From Bacillus sp. AFS041924 (GTDB lineage: Bacteria > Bacillota > Bacilli > Bacillales > Bacillaceae_G): a stretch of 64,000 nt of DNA. The position numbers were made by a program, and so were the translations under genes. The stretch is from positions 7,855-71,854 of the forward strand of contig NZ_NULG01000019.1 in assembly GCF_002577195.1 (NCBI RefSeq). Direction: 5' to 3'. The notes beneath the pieces are model-generated. The model worked only from the letters and a program-made list of their open reading frames with translations, ran no database searches and was not told the origin of the DNA. Below are positions 32,681-42,624 of the stretch, piece after piece. Numbering within the stretch: the first letter of the stretch is position 1; each line of letters starts with the position of its first letter.

Positions 32681-33298
32681 ATGAGGCATGAAAGAGGCTT
32701 ATTAATCGTACTTTCGGGTCCATCTGGAGTAGGTAAAGGTACGGTGCGTAAAGCTATTTTTGATAATAAGGATTTAGATCTTCAATACAGTATTTCAATG
32801 ACGACAAGAAATCCTCGTGAAGGTGAAGTGCATGGAGTCGATTATTTCTTTACATCAAAAGAAGATTTCAAACAAAAAATTAATGAAAATAAATTCCTTG
32901 AGTGGGCAGAGTTTGTTGGTAATTACTACGGAACTCCAATCGACTATGTTGAAAAAACATTAAGTGAAGGGAAAGATATTTTCCTGGAAATTGAAGTTCA
33001 AGGTGCCCTGCAGGTGAAAAAAGCTTTTCCTGAAGGAATCTTTATTTTCTTAGCCCCTCCAAGCATGAGAGAATTACAAAATAGAATTGTAACTAGAGGT
33101 ACAGAAACTGAAGATGTCATTATGAATCGTATGAATGCAGCCAAAGAAGAAATTGAAATGATGGATGCATACGATTATGTAGTTGAAAATGATCAAGTTG
33201 ATTTAGCTTGTGATCGTATTAAAGCAATTATTTTAAGTGAACATTTAAAACGTGAGCGAGTTGCAAATTATTATAAAAGAATGATGGAGGCAGAATAA
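32681..33298 (+). CDS. gmk: Guanylate kinase
   Basis: A 205-residue enzyme that phosphorylates GMP to GDP. The P-loop is GPSGVGKGT (about 14-22) and the GMP-binding TTRNPREGE and DYFF follow. The ATG follows a GAAGGGTAGGG tract. It is followed after 3 nt by rpoZ. The 154-bp upstream gap contains no gene. Confidence 0.97.
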   Translation: MRHERGLLIVLSGPSGVGKGTVRKAIFDNKDLDLQYSISMTTRNPREGEVHGVDYFFTSKEDFKQKINENKFLEWAEFVGNYYGTPIDYVEKTLSEGKDIFLEIEVQGALQVKKAFPEGIFIFLAPPSMRELQNRIVTRGTETEDVIMNRMNAAKEEIEMMDAYDYVVENDQVDLACDRIKAIILSEHLKRERVANYYKRMMEAE

Positions 33299-33301
33299 AC
33301 T

Positions 33302-33514
33302 ATGTTATATCCTTCGATTGACCGTTTATTAACAAAATTAGACTCAAAATACACGCTAGTAACAGTTGCTTCAAAGCGTGCTCGTGAAATGCAAGTTAAT
33401 AAAGATATTCGTGTTGAAAAACCAGTGTCTGACAAATTTGTAGGTAAAGCATTAGAAGAAATAAATGCTGGATTATTATCTTATCGAAAACTTGAAGAAG
33501 TTAAAGAAGATTAA
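33302..33514 (+). CDS. rpoZ: RNA polymerase omega subunit
   Basis: A 70-residue protein with the conserved start YPSIDRLL and the KRAREMQ helix typical of omega, which supports assembly of RNA polymerase and responds to ppGpp in some bacteria. It is coupled to gmk, as in Bacillus. The gene is followed by 376 bp without coding sequence. Confidence 0.96.
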   Translation: MLYPSIDRLLTKLDSKYTLVTVASKRAREMQVNKDIRVEKPVSDKFVGKALEEINAGLLSYRKLEEVKED

Positions 33515-33530
33515 TATTTAACTGTGTGAC

Positions 33531-33634
33531 GAGGCTGTCCCAAAACATTTGCTAATTTCCATATGACTAAAAAGGACAACGTGGTGTTTAACACCTCCTT
33601 GAAGTTTCGTGGTGGTTAGTGATTGGGGGCAGTC
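33531..33634. repeat. Degenerate inverted repeat of the GAGGCTGTCCCAAAA type
   Basis: GAGGCTGTCCCAA at 33531-33543 pairs imperfectly with TTGGGGGCAGTC at 33623-33634, enclosing a smaller GTGGTGTTTAACACC hairpin. The left arm resembles the hairpin at 14438. It lies in the rpoZ-coaBC gap; apart from the hairpin at 33744 the rest of that gap shows nothing I recognise. Confidence 0.5.
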
Positions 33635-33743
33635 TTATTTTTACGTTTTAAAGTAATAATAGCGGTGAGTCATTAACTCAAGAAAATGACGCCAATTCTA
33701 GAAATAAAGTATAAAGTGCAACTAGGCTTCTGACTTTGATGAT

Positions 33744-33772
33744 AAGGCTCGCCAGTTGGCGGGCTTTCTTTT
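33744..33772 (+). terminator. Terminator before coaBC
   Basis: Arms 33744-33754 and 33757-33767 pair over 11 bp with two G-U pairs and a 2-base loop, followed by CTTTT. An alternative pairing of AGGCTC (33745-33750) with GAGCCT (33776-33781) would disrupt it. Confidence 0.65.
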
Positions 33773-33890
33773 GATGAGCCTATAATATTTATTTCAAACA
33801 TATTTGTGGTATCTTAGACATAGAACATCCAAAAGACCTATTTTTTGACATATTACATAGAAAGAATAAGATTTGAAAGGGTGAAGGTGA

Positions 33891-35093
33891 GTGGAACATA
33901 AAAAGATTCTCCTATGTGTTACAGGTGGAATAGCAGTCTATAAAGCAGCAGCACTTACAAGTAAACTAGTACAAGCAGGATATAACGTTAAAGTAATGAT
34001 GAGCCCTTCTGCAACTAACTTTGTGACACCTTTAACGTTTCAAGCTTTATCAAGAAATGATGTTTATATAGATACTTTTGATGAAAAAGATAGTTCGAAA
34101 ATTGCGCACATCGATTTAGGTGATTGGCCAGATTTAATTATAGTTGCTCCAGCTACTGCTAATACAATTGGTAAATTAGCGAATGGTCTTGGAGACGAAA
34201 TGATTCAAGCAACATTACTTGCTGCTACAAAACCAGTTTGGATTGCACCAGCGATGAATGTTAATATGTATAACCATCCGATTGTTCAAAAGAATATGAA
34301 CACATTAAAAGAGATCGGTCATCGATTTATTGAACCGAATGAAGGATATTTAGCATGTGGTTATGTAGGTAAAGGTAGGCTAGCTGAGCCTGAAGAAATC
34401 GTCCAATTTGTAAATGAACATTTTCAAAGAGAAGTTGGATTATTAAATGGGAAAAAGATTATTATATCTGCTGGTCCGACAGTTGAAAAAATTGATCCAG
34501 TTCGTTTTGTATCAAATCATTCAACAGGTAAGATGGGATATAGTATTGCTGAAGTTGCTGTTTCGTTAGGTGCAGAAGTAATATTAGTTTCCGGTCCAAC
34601 TAATTTAACACCTCCAAAAGGATGTAAATTTATCCAAATTGAGTCTGCTGAGCAAATGTTTGAGGCGATTTGGTCACATTATGAGGAAGCTGATGTCGTT
34701 ATTAAAACAGCAGCGGTTGCGGATTATACACCTTCGACTACTTATGACCAAAAAGTAAAAAAAGCTGAAGGTGATCTATCAATTGATTTTAAGCGTACGA
34801 AAGATATTCTTCTAACACTTGGCCAAAATAAAACGCATCAAATTTTAGTAGGTTTTGCTGCAGAAACAGACCAAGTTGATGAGTATGCTAAAAGTAAACT
34901 TTTAAAGAAAAATGCTGATATGATTGTTGCAAATGATGTAACAAAAGTAGGGGCTGGATTTGGATCTGATACGAATATTGTAACGATTTTTAAGCAAAAT
35001 GGTGAAGTTAAGCCGCTTCCTAAAATGAGTAAAAAAGAAGTAGCAAAAGAAATACTACTAGAAGTACATGATTTGTTAAATGAGGTAGAATGA
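33891..35093 (+). CDS. coaBC: CoaBC: phosphopantothenoylcysteine decarboxylase/synthetase
   Basis: A 400-residue bifunctional enzyme of coenzyme A synthesis. The N-terminal flavin decarboxylase half (about 1-180) shows the His in AHIDLGDWPD, the PAMNVNMY motif and the catalytic cysteine in YLACGYVGKGR. The C-terminal synthetase half (from about 188) shows GPTVEKIDPVRF and NHSTGKMG. The GTG start follows AAAGGGTG by 7 nt. The stop overlaps the priA start as ATGA. Confidence 0.95.
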   Translation: MEHKKILLCVTGGIAVYKAAALTSKLVQAGYNVKVMMSPSATNFVTPLTFQALSRNDVYIDTFDEKDSSKIAHIDLGDWPDLIIVAPATANTIGKLANGLGDEMIQATLLAATKPVWIAPAMNVNMYNHPIVQKNMNTLKEIGHRFIEPNEGYLACGYVGKGRLAEPEEIVQFVNEHFQREVGLLNGKKIIISAGPTVEKIDPVRFVSNHSTGKMGYSIAEVAVSLGAEVILVSGPTNLTPPKGCKFIQIESAEQMFEAIWSHYEEADVVIKTAAVADYTPSTTYDQKVKKAEGDLSIDFKRTKDILLTLGQNKTHQILVGFAAETDQVDEYAKSKLLKKNADMIVANDVTKVGAGFGSDTNIVTIFKQNGEVKPLPKMSKKEVAKEILLEVHDLLNEVE

Positions 35094-37492
35094 TGACATA
35101 CGCATCAGTTTTAGTTGATGTATCAGTCAGACAGACAGACCGTCCTTTTGATTATAAAGTTCCAACTAGTTGGCAAGATGCAATACAGCCTGGAATGCGT
35201 GTAATTGTTCCATTTGGTCCAAGGAAAGTACAAGGATTCGTATTGTCAATTAAAGAAACAACTAATTTAGAAAAGGTTAAAGAAATTGAGGAAGTTCTTG
35301 ATGTCATGCCAGTTTTAACTGAAGAACTTCTTCTTTTAGGTTCTTATATATCAGAGAAAACACTATGTTTTTTAATTTCTGCATATCAAGCAATGCTTCC
35401 TACTGCAATAAAAGCTGTATATAAAAAGCATGTTCAAGTTAGATCAGAAGAAGCATTCGATAAACTAGTGCCTGAACTAATCAGATTATTCTCTGTCGTA
35501 AAAAGAAGAGAATGGTCTGAAGTAGAAACTCTTGTTAGTAAAATTTCACTAGTCCAACGAGCAATTAAAGAAGGTTTGCTTGAAATTGAGTATGAAGTGA
35601 AAAATAAAGCAAATAAAAAAACTGAACGTGTTGTTTCACTTTTAAAAGTATTAGATGAAGAATTACAAACAATCTCTTCACCTCAACAAAGAGACATCAT
35701 TGAATATTTACGTATGAATGGTCAAACGAGCGTGAAAGAGTTAAAAGAATGTCTTGGAATCACTGATTCACCGATAAAGACGTTAGAGAAAAATGAGGTA
35801 GTATCAATCACAATGATTGAAGTTTATCGTGATCCATATGTGGGAAGGGAAATTGAGCGATCAATGCCGTTACCATTAATAGAAGAACAACAAATTGCAT
35901 ATGAACAAATTGTTTCCTCATTTAATAAAAGGGAAAATAAGATTCATCTGTTACATGGTGTAACAGGTAGTGGAAAGACGGAAGTTTATTTGCAATCAAT
36001 CCAAGAGGTCCTTTCTAAAGGTAAGGAAGCAATCGTATTAGTACCAGAAATTTCACTTACCCCACAAATTGTAGGTCGTTTTAAAAGTAGATTTGGTAAT
36101 GACGTGGCAGTTCTACATAGCGGATTATCAATTGGAGAGAAATACGATGAATGGAGAAAAATTCAAAGAAAAGAAGTAAAGGTAGTAGTTGGTGCCCGGT
36201 CAGCTATTTTTGCTCCATTTGATAATATTGGAATGATCATCATTGATGAAGAACATGAAACGACGTATAAACAGGATGAGCATCCAAGATACCATGCAAG
36301 AGATATAGCCATTTGGAGAGGGGAATATCATCATTGTCCTGTCGTTTTAGGAAGTGCAACACCTACACTGGAATCCTTTGCTAGAGCAGGCAAAGGTGTT
36401 TACGAGTTAAATACGATGTCTAAAAGGGTTAATCAAGGCCCATTACCTGAAGTGGAAATAGTCGATATGAGAGAACAGTTAAGAATTGGTAATCGTACGA
36501 TGTTTTCAACAGCTTTACATGAAAAGATAATTGATCGTTTAGAGAAAAAGGAACAAATCATCTTATTTTTAAACCGTCGAGGCTATTCTTCGTTTGTAAT
36601 GTGTAGAGATTGTGGTTACACAATTCAGTGCCCCCATTGTGAGGTTTCCTTAACTTATCATAAACATAATCATCATTTAAAATGCCATTATTGCGGATAT
36701 GAAACCTATATGCCAAAGCAATGCCCATCGTGCCAAAGTGAACATATTCGTTTTTTTGGAACCGGGACGCAAAAAGTAGAGGAAGCTATTACAAAAACTT
36801 ATCCAGAAGCACGAGTTATTAGAATGGATAATGATACAACTAGTCGTAAAGGTGCCCATGAAAAAATGCTTAAGCAATTTGGTAATGGTGAGGCTGATAT
36901 ATTACTTGGCACACAGATGATTGCAAAAGGGCTTGATTTTCCGAATGTTACATTAGTTGGTGTTTTAGCAGCAGATAGTTCACTTCACCTACCAGATTTC
37001 AGATCAAGTGAACGAACTTTTAGTTTATTAACACAAGTAAGTGGAAGAGCTGGTCGACATGAAAAACCAGGTGAAGTAGTTATACAAACATATTCTCCAG
37101 AGCATTATAGTATTGAATTAGCTAAAACACAAAACTATGTTGCGTTTTATGAAGAAGAAATGAAAATAAGACGCTCATTTCGATATCCACCTTTTTATTA
37201 CTTAGTATTAATATCAATCGCTCATAATGATTTAATAAAAACAGTAAAAGTAAGCGAACAAATAGCAAGCTATTTAAGAGAGCATTTATCAGAAGGATCG
37301 ATCGTACTCGGTCCAGTTGCATCACCAATCGCAAAAATAAAAGACCATTTTCGTTATCAATGTGTGATAAAATACAAATCTGAACCTGCTCTATACGACG
37401 TACTAAACCGAATTCAACAATACTATCAAGACGAAACAGACAAAGCCAGATTACAACTAACAATCGACTTTCAACCTACTATGTTTATGTAA
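35090..37492 (+). CDS. priA: Primosomal protein N' (replication restart helicase PriA)
   Basis: An 800-residue superfamily 2 helicase that loads the replisome at stalled forks. It shows an N-terminal DNA-binding domain, Walker A GVTGSGKTEVYLQ (about 290-302), Walker B DEEHE (about 385-389), and a zinc-binding cysteine array beginning CRDCGYTIQCPHCE (about 505-518) and ending QCPSC. All helicase motifs through RGRAGR-like SGRAGRH are intact. Confidence 0.96.
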   Translation: MMTYASVLVDVSVRQTDRPFDYKVPTSWQDAIQPGMRVIVPFGPRKVQGFVLSIKETTNLEKVKEIEEVLDVMPVLTEELLLLGSYISEKTLCFLISAYQAMLPTAIKAVYKKHVQVRSEEAFDKLVPELIRLFSVVKRREWSEVETLVSKISLVQRAIKEGLLEIEYEVKNKANKKTERVVSLLKVLDEELQTISSPQQRDIIEYLRMNGQTSVKELKECLGITDSPIKTLEKNEVVSITMIEVYRDPYVGREIERSMPLPLIEEQQIAYEQIVSSFNKRENKIHLLHGVTGSGKTEVYLQSIQEVLSKGKEAIVLVPEISLTPQIVGRFKSRFGNDVAVLHSGLSIGEKYDEWRKIQRKEVKVVVGARSAIFAPFDNIGMIIIDEEHETTYKQDEHPRYHARDIAIWRGEYHHCPVVLGSATPTLESFARAGKGVYELNTMSKRVNQGPLPEVEIVDMREQLRIGNRTMFSTALHEKIIDRLEKKEQIILFLNRRGYSSFVMCRDCGYTIQCPHCEVSLTYHKHNHHLKCHYCGYETYMPKQCPSCQSEHIRFFGTGTQKVEEAITKTYPEARVIRMDNDTTSRKGAHEKMLKQFGNGEADILLGTQMIAKGLDFPNVTLVGVLAADSSLHLPDFRSSERTFSLLTQVSGRAGRHEKPGEVVIQTYSPEHYSIELAKTQNYVAFYEEEMKIRRSFRYPPFYYLVLISIAHNDLIKTVKVSEQIASYLREHLSEGSIVLGPVASPIAKIKDHFRYQCVIKYKSEPALYDVLNRIQQYYQDETDKARLQLTIDFQPTMFM

Positions 37493-37497
37493 AGAAA

Positions 37498-37880
37498 AGT
37501 GGAGGCGACTGGTTAGACCCGACAAGCATAAGACAAAGTCCGATAAAGGTTGGTTTTTACCTTTATTGGAATTTGGCTTATGACCTCGAGGGGCTAGGAG
37601 CCGGAACTAGACAATCTAGAAAAGTGGAGCAAGTTTGCCCAGCTCTAAAAGGGAATATCTCCATTCAGCTGAAGAAGTGGTGGTTTTCCCACTTCGAAGA
37701 TGGATGGAATATAACCGAAGAGCTAACTTGCGGAACTAGACACCATAATAAACTCAAATAAAAGTTCTCAGTAATTCACTTAGTGTGGGTTTAAGGTAGG
37801 TTTTTACCTTGAAAAAGTGGAAAAAGTTTGCCCAGCTCTAAAAGGAGAAATATGATCTAAGAGCTAACTTGTGAATGTGA
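37498..37880. repeat. Structured repeat block between priA and def
   Basis: The block is built from recurring hairpins. ATAAAGGT-TGGTTTTT-ACCTTTAT (37544-37567 region) recurs as a shorter AAGGTAGGTTTTTACCTT near 37794-37811. GTTTGCCCAGCTCTAAAAGG occurs twice (about 37632 and 37825), each time with a downstream AGAGCTAACTTG that pairs with it. CATAAGAC/GGCTTATG pairs around the first hairpin. The 489-bp gap has no supported gene; a 62-codon ORF inside it only crosses the repeats. Confidence 0.75.
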
Positions 37881-37981
37881 ATCTAAACAATATAAAAATA
37901 TAGTTACTACATGAGTTTCTTCAACTAAATAAGATAAAAATGAAAATAAATTTAAACAAACTAACAAGAGGAGTAGTGAAT

Positions 37982-38455
37982 TTGACTTTATTAAAAATAG
38001 TAGAATTTCCAAATGAAGTACTTGAAACACCGTGTGAAAAAGTAACAACATTTGATAAAAATTTAGTAAAACTTTTAAACAATATGTATGAGACAATGCT
38101 TGCAGCGGACGGCGTTGGACTTGCAGCTCCACAAGTGGGTATTCTGCAACAAGTTGCTGTTGTTGATGTTGAAGATGATAATGGACGAATTGATTTAATC
38201 AATCCAATCGTAATGGAAACAAAAGGCGAGCAAACTGACGTAGAAGGTTGCCTGAGTTTTCCTAACTTATATGGCGATGTAACAAGACCTAACTATGCAA
38301 AAATTAAGGCGCAAAATAAACGTGGAAAATATTTTATAATAGAAGCTCGTGGATTTTTAGCTCGTGCACTTTTACATGAAATTGATCATTTAAATGGAGT
38401 TTTATTCACTTCTAAAGTCTCAAAATACTATGAAGAAAGTGAATTAGAAGGGTAG
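37982..38455 (+). CDS. def: Peptide deformylase
   Basis: A 157-residue metal hydrolase that removes the formyl group from new proteins. All three signatures are present: [10 protein letters not shown] (44-53), EGCLSFP (C90) and HEIDH (132-136). The TTG at 37982 is chosen as start because AAGAGGAG is 8 nt upstream; an in-frame ATG at 37940 has no ribosome binding site. It is paired with fmt, which adds the formyl group to initiator tRNA. Confidence 0.94.
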   Translation: MTLLKIVEFPNEVLETPCEKVTTFDKNLVKLLNNMYETMLAADGVGLAAPQVGILQQVAVVDVEDDNGRIDLINPIVMETKGEQTDVEGCLSFPNLYGDVTRPNYAKIKAQNKRGKYFIIEARGFLARALLHEIDHLNGVLFTSKVSKYYEESELEG

Positions 38456-38463
38456 GCAAAGAA

Positions 38464-39408
38464 ATGACAAAGATCGTTTTTATGGGGACACCGGATTTTT
38501 CTGTTCCTGTTTTAAGAAGATTAATTGAAGATGGCTATGAAGTAGTAGGTGTTGTAACTCAGCCGGATCGTCCTGTTGGTCGCAAAAGAGTACTAACTCC
38601 ACCTCCTGTTAAAGTAGAGGCTCTAAAACATAACATTCCAGTTTTACAACCTGAGAAAATACGACTTCCTGAAGAAACTGAAAAAGTATTGGCACTGAAG
38701 CCAGATTTAATCGTAACTGCAGCTTTTGGACAAATTCTTCCTACAGACATCCTTGAAGCTCCTAAGTTTGGCTGTATCAATGTACATGCTTCATTGCTTC
38801 CAGAATTAAGAGGCGGGGCTCCAATTCACTATTCAATTATTCAAGGTAAGAGTGAAACTGGTGTAACGATTATGTATATGGTTGAAAAATTAGATGCTGG
38901 TGATATGTTATCGAGAGTCGTTGTACCAATTGAGGAAAAAGATCATGTTGGAACACTTCATGACAAATTAAGTATTGCGGGTGCGAACTTGCTTTCGGAA
39001 ACAATTCCATCATTATTAAAAGGTGAGCTTACAGCAGAGAAACAAGATGAAAGTAAGGTAAGCTTTGCCAAAAATATTAAGCGTGAAGAAGAACGAATAA
39101 ATTGGTCAAAAACTGGTGAAGAGATTTATAATCACATAAGAGGTTTACACCCTTGGCCAGTAGCTTATACTACATTAAACGGAGAAGTTTTAAAAGTTTG
39201 GTGGGGTGAAAAAGCTAATACGGATCATACGTCAACACCAGGTGAAATAATTGAGGTTTTAAACGATGGCATTTTAGTAGCGACAGGTAATCAAACTGCA
39301 ATCAAATTGACTGATATACAGCCTGCTGGTAAAAAGAGAATGGAAGCTAAGCAATATATTAATGGCGCGGGTGCTTTTATTGAACGTGGAATGAAGTTAG
39401 GAGAATAA
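38464..39408 (+). CDS. fmt: Methionyl-tRNA formyltransferase
   Basis: A 314-residue enzyme that transfers a formyl group from 10-formyl-tetrahydrofolate to Met-tRNA. The catalytic motif [15 protein letters not shown] (106-120) carries N106 and H108, and the SLLP folate-site motif is at 110-113. The C-terminal OB-fold domain (about 205-314) binds tRNA. It sits 8 nt after def and 1 nt before rsmB. Confidence 0.96.
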   Translation: MTKIVFMGTPDFSVPVLRRLIEDGYEVVGVVTQPDRPVGRKRVLTPPPVKVEALKHNIPVLQPEKIRLPEETEKVLALKPDLIVTAAFGQILPTDILEAPKFGCINVHASLLPELRGGAPIHYSIIQGKSETGVTIMYMVEKLDAGDMLSRVVVPIEEKDHVGTLHDKLSIAGANLLSETIPSLLKGELTAEKQDESKVSFAKNIKREEERINWSKTGEEIYNHIRGLHPWPVAYTTLNGEVLKVWWGEKANTDHTSTPGEIIEVLNDGILVATGNQTAIKLTDIQPAGKKRMEAKQYINGAGAFIERGMKLGE

Positions 39409-39409
39409 G

Positions 39410-40756
39410 ATGAGTAAAAATGTACGAGAGATTGCCTTAGAGGCACTTCTTTCAGTTTATAAAAATCAATCGTATAGTAATTTGTTAGTAAATAACTATA
39501 TTCAAAAGAATGATTTAACTTCTGCTGATTCAGGATTATTAACGGAAATAATCTATGGAACAATCCAAAGAGATAAATTATTAGACTTTTATTTAGATCC
39601 ATTCATAAAAAATCAAAAAAAATTAGAAGAATGGGTTTATATATTAATCAAGCTTTCTTTGTATCAAATGCATTTTTTAGATCGTATACCTCCACATGCC
39701 GTTTTAAATGAAGCTGTTAATATTGCTAAAAAGCGAGGGCATAAAGGAATCGCTTCTTTAGTGAATGGGGTTCTAAGAAATATTCAAAGAAATGGTTTGA
39801 GATCTATCGATGAAGTTAAAGATCCTACCGAAAAACTTTCAATTGAAACAAATCATCCAAATTGGTTAATTGAACAATGGGTAAAAGAATTTGGTGAAGA
39901 AGAAACGAAAAAAATGTGTGAGGAAAACATCCTACCACCATTTCAAACTGCAAGGGTTAATACAATGAAAGCAACAAGAGAAGAAGTTCTTAAAATCCTT
40001 GAAGATGAGGGTGTACAGGCCAAGGAAGGAAAACTGTCACCATTTGCCATTGAAATTCAAAAAGGGAATGTTGCTCATACGAATGCATTTAAAGAAGGGT
40101 TTCTTTCTATTCAAGATGAGAGTTCGATGTTAGTTGCGCAAGCACTTGGTGTTAGCCAAGGTGACGATATACTTGATACGTGCGCAGCACCTGGAGGAAA
40201 GTCAACACATATTGCCGAGTTATTAGCCGGTACTGGATCAGTTACTTCATTAGATTTACACAAACATAAAGTAAAGCTAATAAAAGAACAGGCTAATCGA
40301 TTAGGTTTAAATAATATCGAAACAAAAGCATTAGATGCAAGAAAAGCACCTGAAGAGTTAGAAGGTAGATTGTTTGATAAAGTATTAGTCGATGCTCCAT
40401 GTTCTGGATTAGGTGTAATTCGTCGTAAGCCAGATATTTTATTAAAAAAGAATGCGGCTGATGTGTCCAATTTACAAAGAGTTCAAAGTTCGATATTAAA
40501 CGAAGCATCTAAACTAGTTAAACCTGGTGGAACATTAGTATATAGTACTTGTACAGTGGGACATGAAGAAAATATAGATGTTGTTGAAGCGTTTTTAGAA
40601 GAACATGATGAATATGAATTAGATCACTCATTAGTTGATCATGTTCCGGAAAAATTAAATGAAAATAAATCGATTCAAAATGGGTATGTACAGCTTCTGC
40701 CACATTATTTTGGAACGGATGGATTTTTTATTGCAAGATTAAGGAAGAAGGTGTAA
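39410..40756 (+). CDS. rsmB: 16S rRNA m5C967 methyltransferase RsmB
   Basis: A 448-residue protein with an N-terminal NusB-like RNA-binding domain (about 1-140) and a C-terminal SAM methyltransferase domain. The SAM motif [10 protein letters not shown] is near 258-267, the first cysteine motif is DAPCSGLG (about 327-334), and the catalytic cysteine lies in YSTCT (about 378). It is tightly packed between fmt and rlmN. Confidence 0.95.
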   Translation: MSKNVREIALEALLSVYKNQSYSNLLVNNYIQKNDLTSADSGLLTEIIYGTIQRDKLLDFYLDPFIKNQKKLEEWVYILIKLSLYQMHFLDRIPPHAVLNEAVNIAKKRGHKGIASLVNGVLRNIQRNGLRSIDEVKDPTEKLSIETNHPNWLIEQWVKEFGEEETKKMCEENILPPFQTARVNTMKATREEVLKILEDEGVQAKEGKLSPFAIEIQKGNVAHTNAFKEGFLSIQDESSMLVAQALGVSQGDDILDTCAAPGGKSTHIAELLAGTGSVTSLDLHKHKVKLIKEQANRLGLNNIETKALDARKAPEELEGRLFDKVLVDAPCSGLGVIRRKPDILLKKNAADVSNLQRVQSSILNEASKLVKPGGTLVYSTCTVGHEENIDVVEAFLEEHDEYELDHSLVDHVPEKLNENKSIQNGYVQLLPHYFGTDGFFIARLRKKV

Positions 40757-40758
40757 CG

Positions 40759-41859
40759 TTGAAATTAGAAAATACTACAAATTCAGTCAAAATAGAAAAA
40801 ACTCAAAAAGCTCAAAAGCCATCAATTTACTCGTTAAAGGTGAGTGATTTAGAGGATTGGTTAAAGGCGCAAAAGCAACAGGCTTTCCGTGCAAAGCAAA
40901 TTTATAATTGGCTATATGTACAACGAGTTGAAAGCTTTGGAGAAATGCAAAATATCCCGAAAGATTTACGTGATTTACTTGAAGAGAATTTTACCATAAC
41001 GACATTAAAAACGTTAGTTAAACAAACCTCTTCAGATGGTACAATGAAATTTTTATTTGAATTATATGATGGATATTCGATTGAAACTGTTTTAATGAGA
41101 CATAATTATGGCAATTCTGTATGTGTAACGACACAAGTAGGTTGTCGAATTGGATGTACTTTTTGTGCATCAACTCTTGGCGGTTTAAAACGAAATCTTG
41201 AAGCTGGTGAAATCGTTGCTCAAGTATTAGAAGTACAACGTGCAATTGATGAAGTTGAAGAAAGAGTAAGCTCAATCGTTGTTATGGGTATAGGTGAACC
41301 ATTTGATAACTATAATGGTTTAATGGATTTCTTAAGAATTGTTAATTCTGATAAAGGTCTTAACATTGGTGCAAGACATATTACAGTATCAACGAGTGGA
41401 ATCATTCCGAAAATCTATAACTTTGCAGATGAAGGACTTCAAATTAATTTTGCGATTTCATTACATGCTCCTAACAGTGAGTTGCGTTCTAAATTAATGC
41501 CAATTAATCGTGCATATAAATTACCGGATTTAATGGATGCCGTTCGTTACTATGTTGAAAAAACAGGTAGACGTGTAACGTTTGAATATGGTTTGTTCGG
41601 TGGTGAAAATGATCAAGTTGAGCATGCTGAAGAACTTTCCAAATTACTTAAAGGCGTTAAATGTCATGTGAATTTAATTCCAGTAAACTATGTACCTGAA
41701 AGAAATTACGTTAGAACTCCTAAGGAACAAATTTTTGCATTTGAAAAAGTTCTAAAAAATAATAATATTAATGTTACAATTCGTCGTGAACAAGGTCATG
41801 ATATAGATGCAGCTTGTGGACAGTTGCGTGCAAAGGAGCGTAAAGAGGAGACGAGGTGA
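40759..41859 (+). CDS. rlmN: RlmN: 23S rRNA A2503 / tRNA A37 C2-methyltransferase
   Basis: A 366-residue radical SAM enzyme. The iron-sulfur cluster motif is CRIGCTFC (near 130-137), and the C-terminal cysteine in DAACGQLRA (near 355) forms the methyl-enzyme intermediate with its partner cysteine. The TTG start follows AAGAAGGTG. The N-terminal 25 residues are a lysine-rich extension before the conserved [13 protein letters not shown]. The 3' end nearly abuts prpC. Confidence 0.95.
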   Translation: MKLENTTNSVKIEKTQKAQKPSIYSLKVSDLEDWLKAQKQQAFRAKQIYNWLYVQRVESFGEMQNIPKDLRDLLEENFTITTLKTLVKQTSSDGTMKFLFELYDGYSIETVLMRHNYGNSVCVTTQVGCRIGCTFCASTLGGLKRNLEAGEIVAQVLEVQRAIDEVEERVSSIVVMGIGEPFDNYNGLMDFLRIVNSDKGLNIGARHITVSTSGIIPKIYNFADEGLQINFAISLHAPNSELRSKLMPINRAYKLPDLMDAVRYYVEKTGRRVTFEYGLFGGENDQVEHAEELSKLLKGVKCHVNLIPVNYVPERNYVRTPKEQIFAFEKVLKNNNINVTIRREQGHDIDAACGQLRAKERKEETR

Positions 41860-41863
41860 AACA

Positions 41864-42616
41864 ATGCAAACTTTTTTTCAAACTGATACGGGGAAAGTTC
41901 GTGCACATAATGAAGATAGCGTTGGTATATTTACGAACGATTTAGGAATCGTATTAGCTGTAGTTGCAGATGGAATGGGCGGTCATTTAGCAGGTGAAGT
42001 TGCTAGTATGATGGCAATCAATTTCCTCGAAGCAGAATGGAAAAATACTAGTAATTTTGAAACACCGATTGAGGCCGAATCATGGCTAAAGAACATAGTA
42101 GAACAATTAAACACAAACTTATTGGTTCACTCGGAACAAAATGATGAGTGCAAAGGGATGGGTACTACTCTTGAAGCGATAATTTGTACGCCATTGTTTT
42201 TTACGATTGCACATATAGGTGATAGTCGAAGTTATTTGAATAATGATGAAGGATTTAAACAAATAACTGAAGATCATACATTTGTCGCTGAACTCGTTAA
42301 ATTTGGTCAAATTTCTAGGGAGGATGCAGAAATTCATCCTCGTAAAAATGTAATTACGCGAGCACTTGGTACAGAAGATACAGTTGATGTTGATATTAAA
42401 ACTTTAACTTGGGAAGAAGATGACTTAATCATTTTATGTTCAGATGGTTTATCGAATAAAATATCAAATGAACTTTTTAATGAAAAATTAAAAGAAAATC
42501 TACCAATTGAAATTCTCGGAAACCAGTTAATTTCACTCGCAAACGATTTTGGTGGAGAAGATAACATCACGCTTGCCATTATTAAATACGAGCCTAGAAA
42601 TATTGAGAAAGGGTGA
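41864..42616 (+). CDS. prpC: PrpC: PP2C-type Ser/Thr protein phosphatase
   Basis: A 250-residue manganese-dependent phosphatase. PPM motifs present are HNEDSVG, ADGMGGHLAGE, GDSRSYL, SDGLSN and GGEDNITLAI. It reverses phosphorylation by PrkC. The ATG at 41864 follows GAGGTGA; a longer frame from 41807 overlaps rlmN and lacks a ribosome binding site. The stop overlaps the region of prkC starts, as expected for this coupled pair. Confidence 0.95.
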   Translation: MQTFFQTDTGKVRAHNEDSVGIFTNDLGIVLAVVADGMGGHLAGEVASMMAINFLEAEWKNTSNFETPIEAESWLKNIVEQLNTNLLVHSEQNDECKGMGTTLEAIICTPLFFTIAHIGDSRSYLNNDEGFKQITEDHTFVAELVKFGQISREDAEIHPRKNVITRALGTEDTVDVDIKTLTWEEDDLIILCSDGLSNKISNELFNEKLKENLPIEILGNQLISLANDFGGEDNITLAIIKYEPRNIEKG

Positions 42617-42624
42617 TGGTGAGC

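Noticed and set aside
37573-37761. 62-codon ORF between priA and def
   Set aside because: It lies fully in the hairpin repeat block; the frame follows the repeats and has no ribosome binding site.
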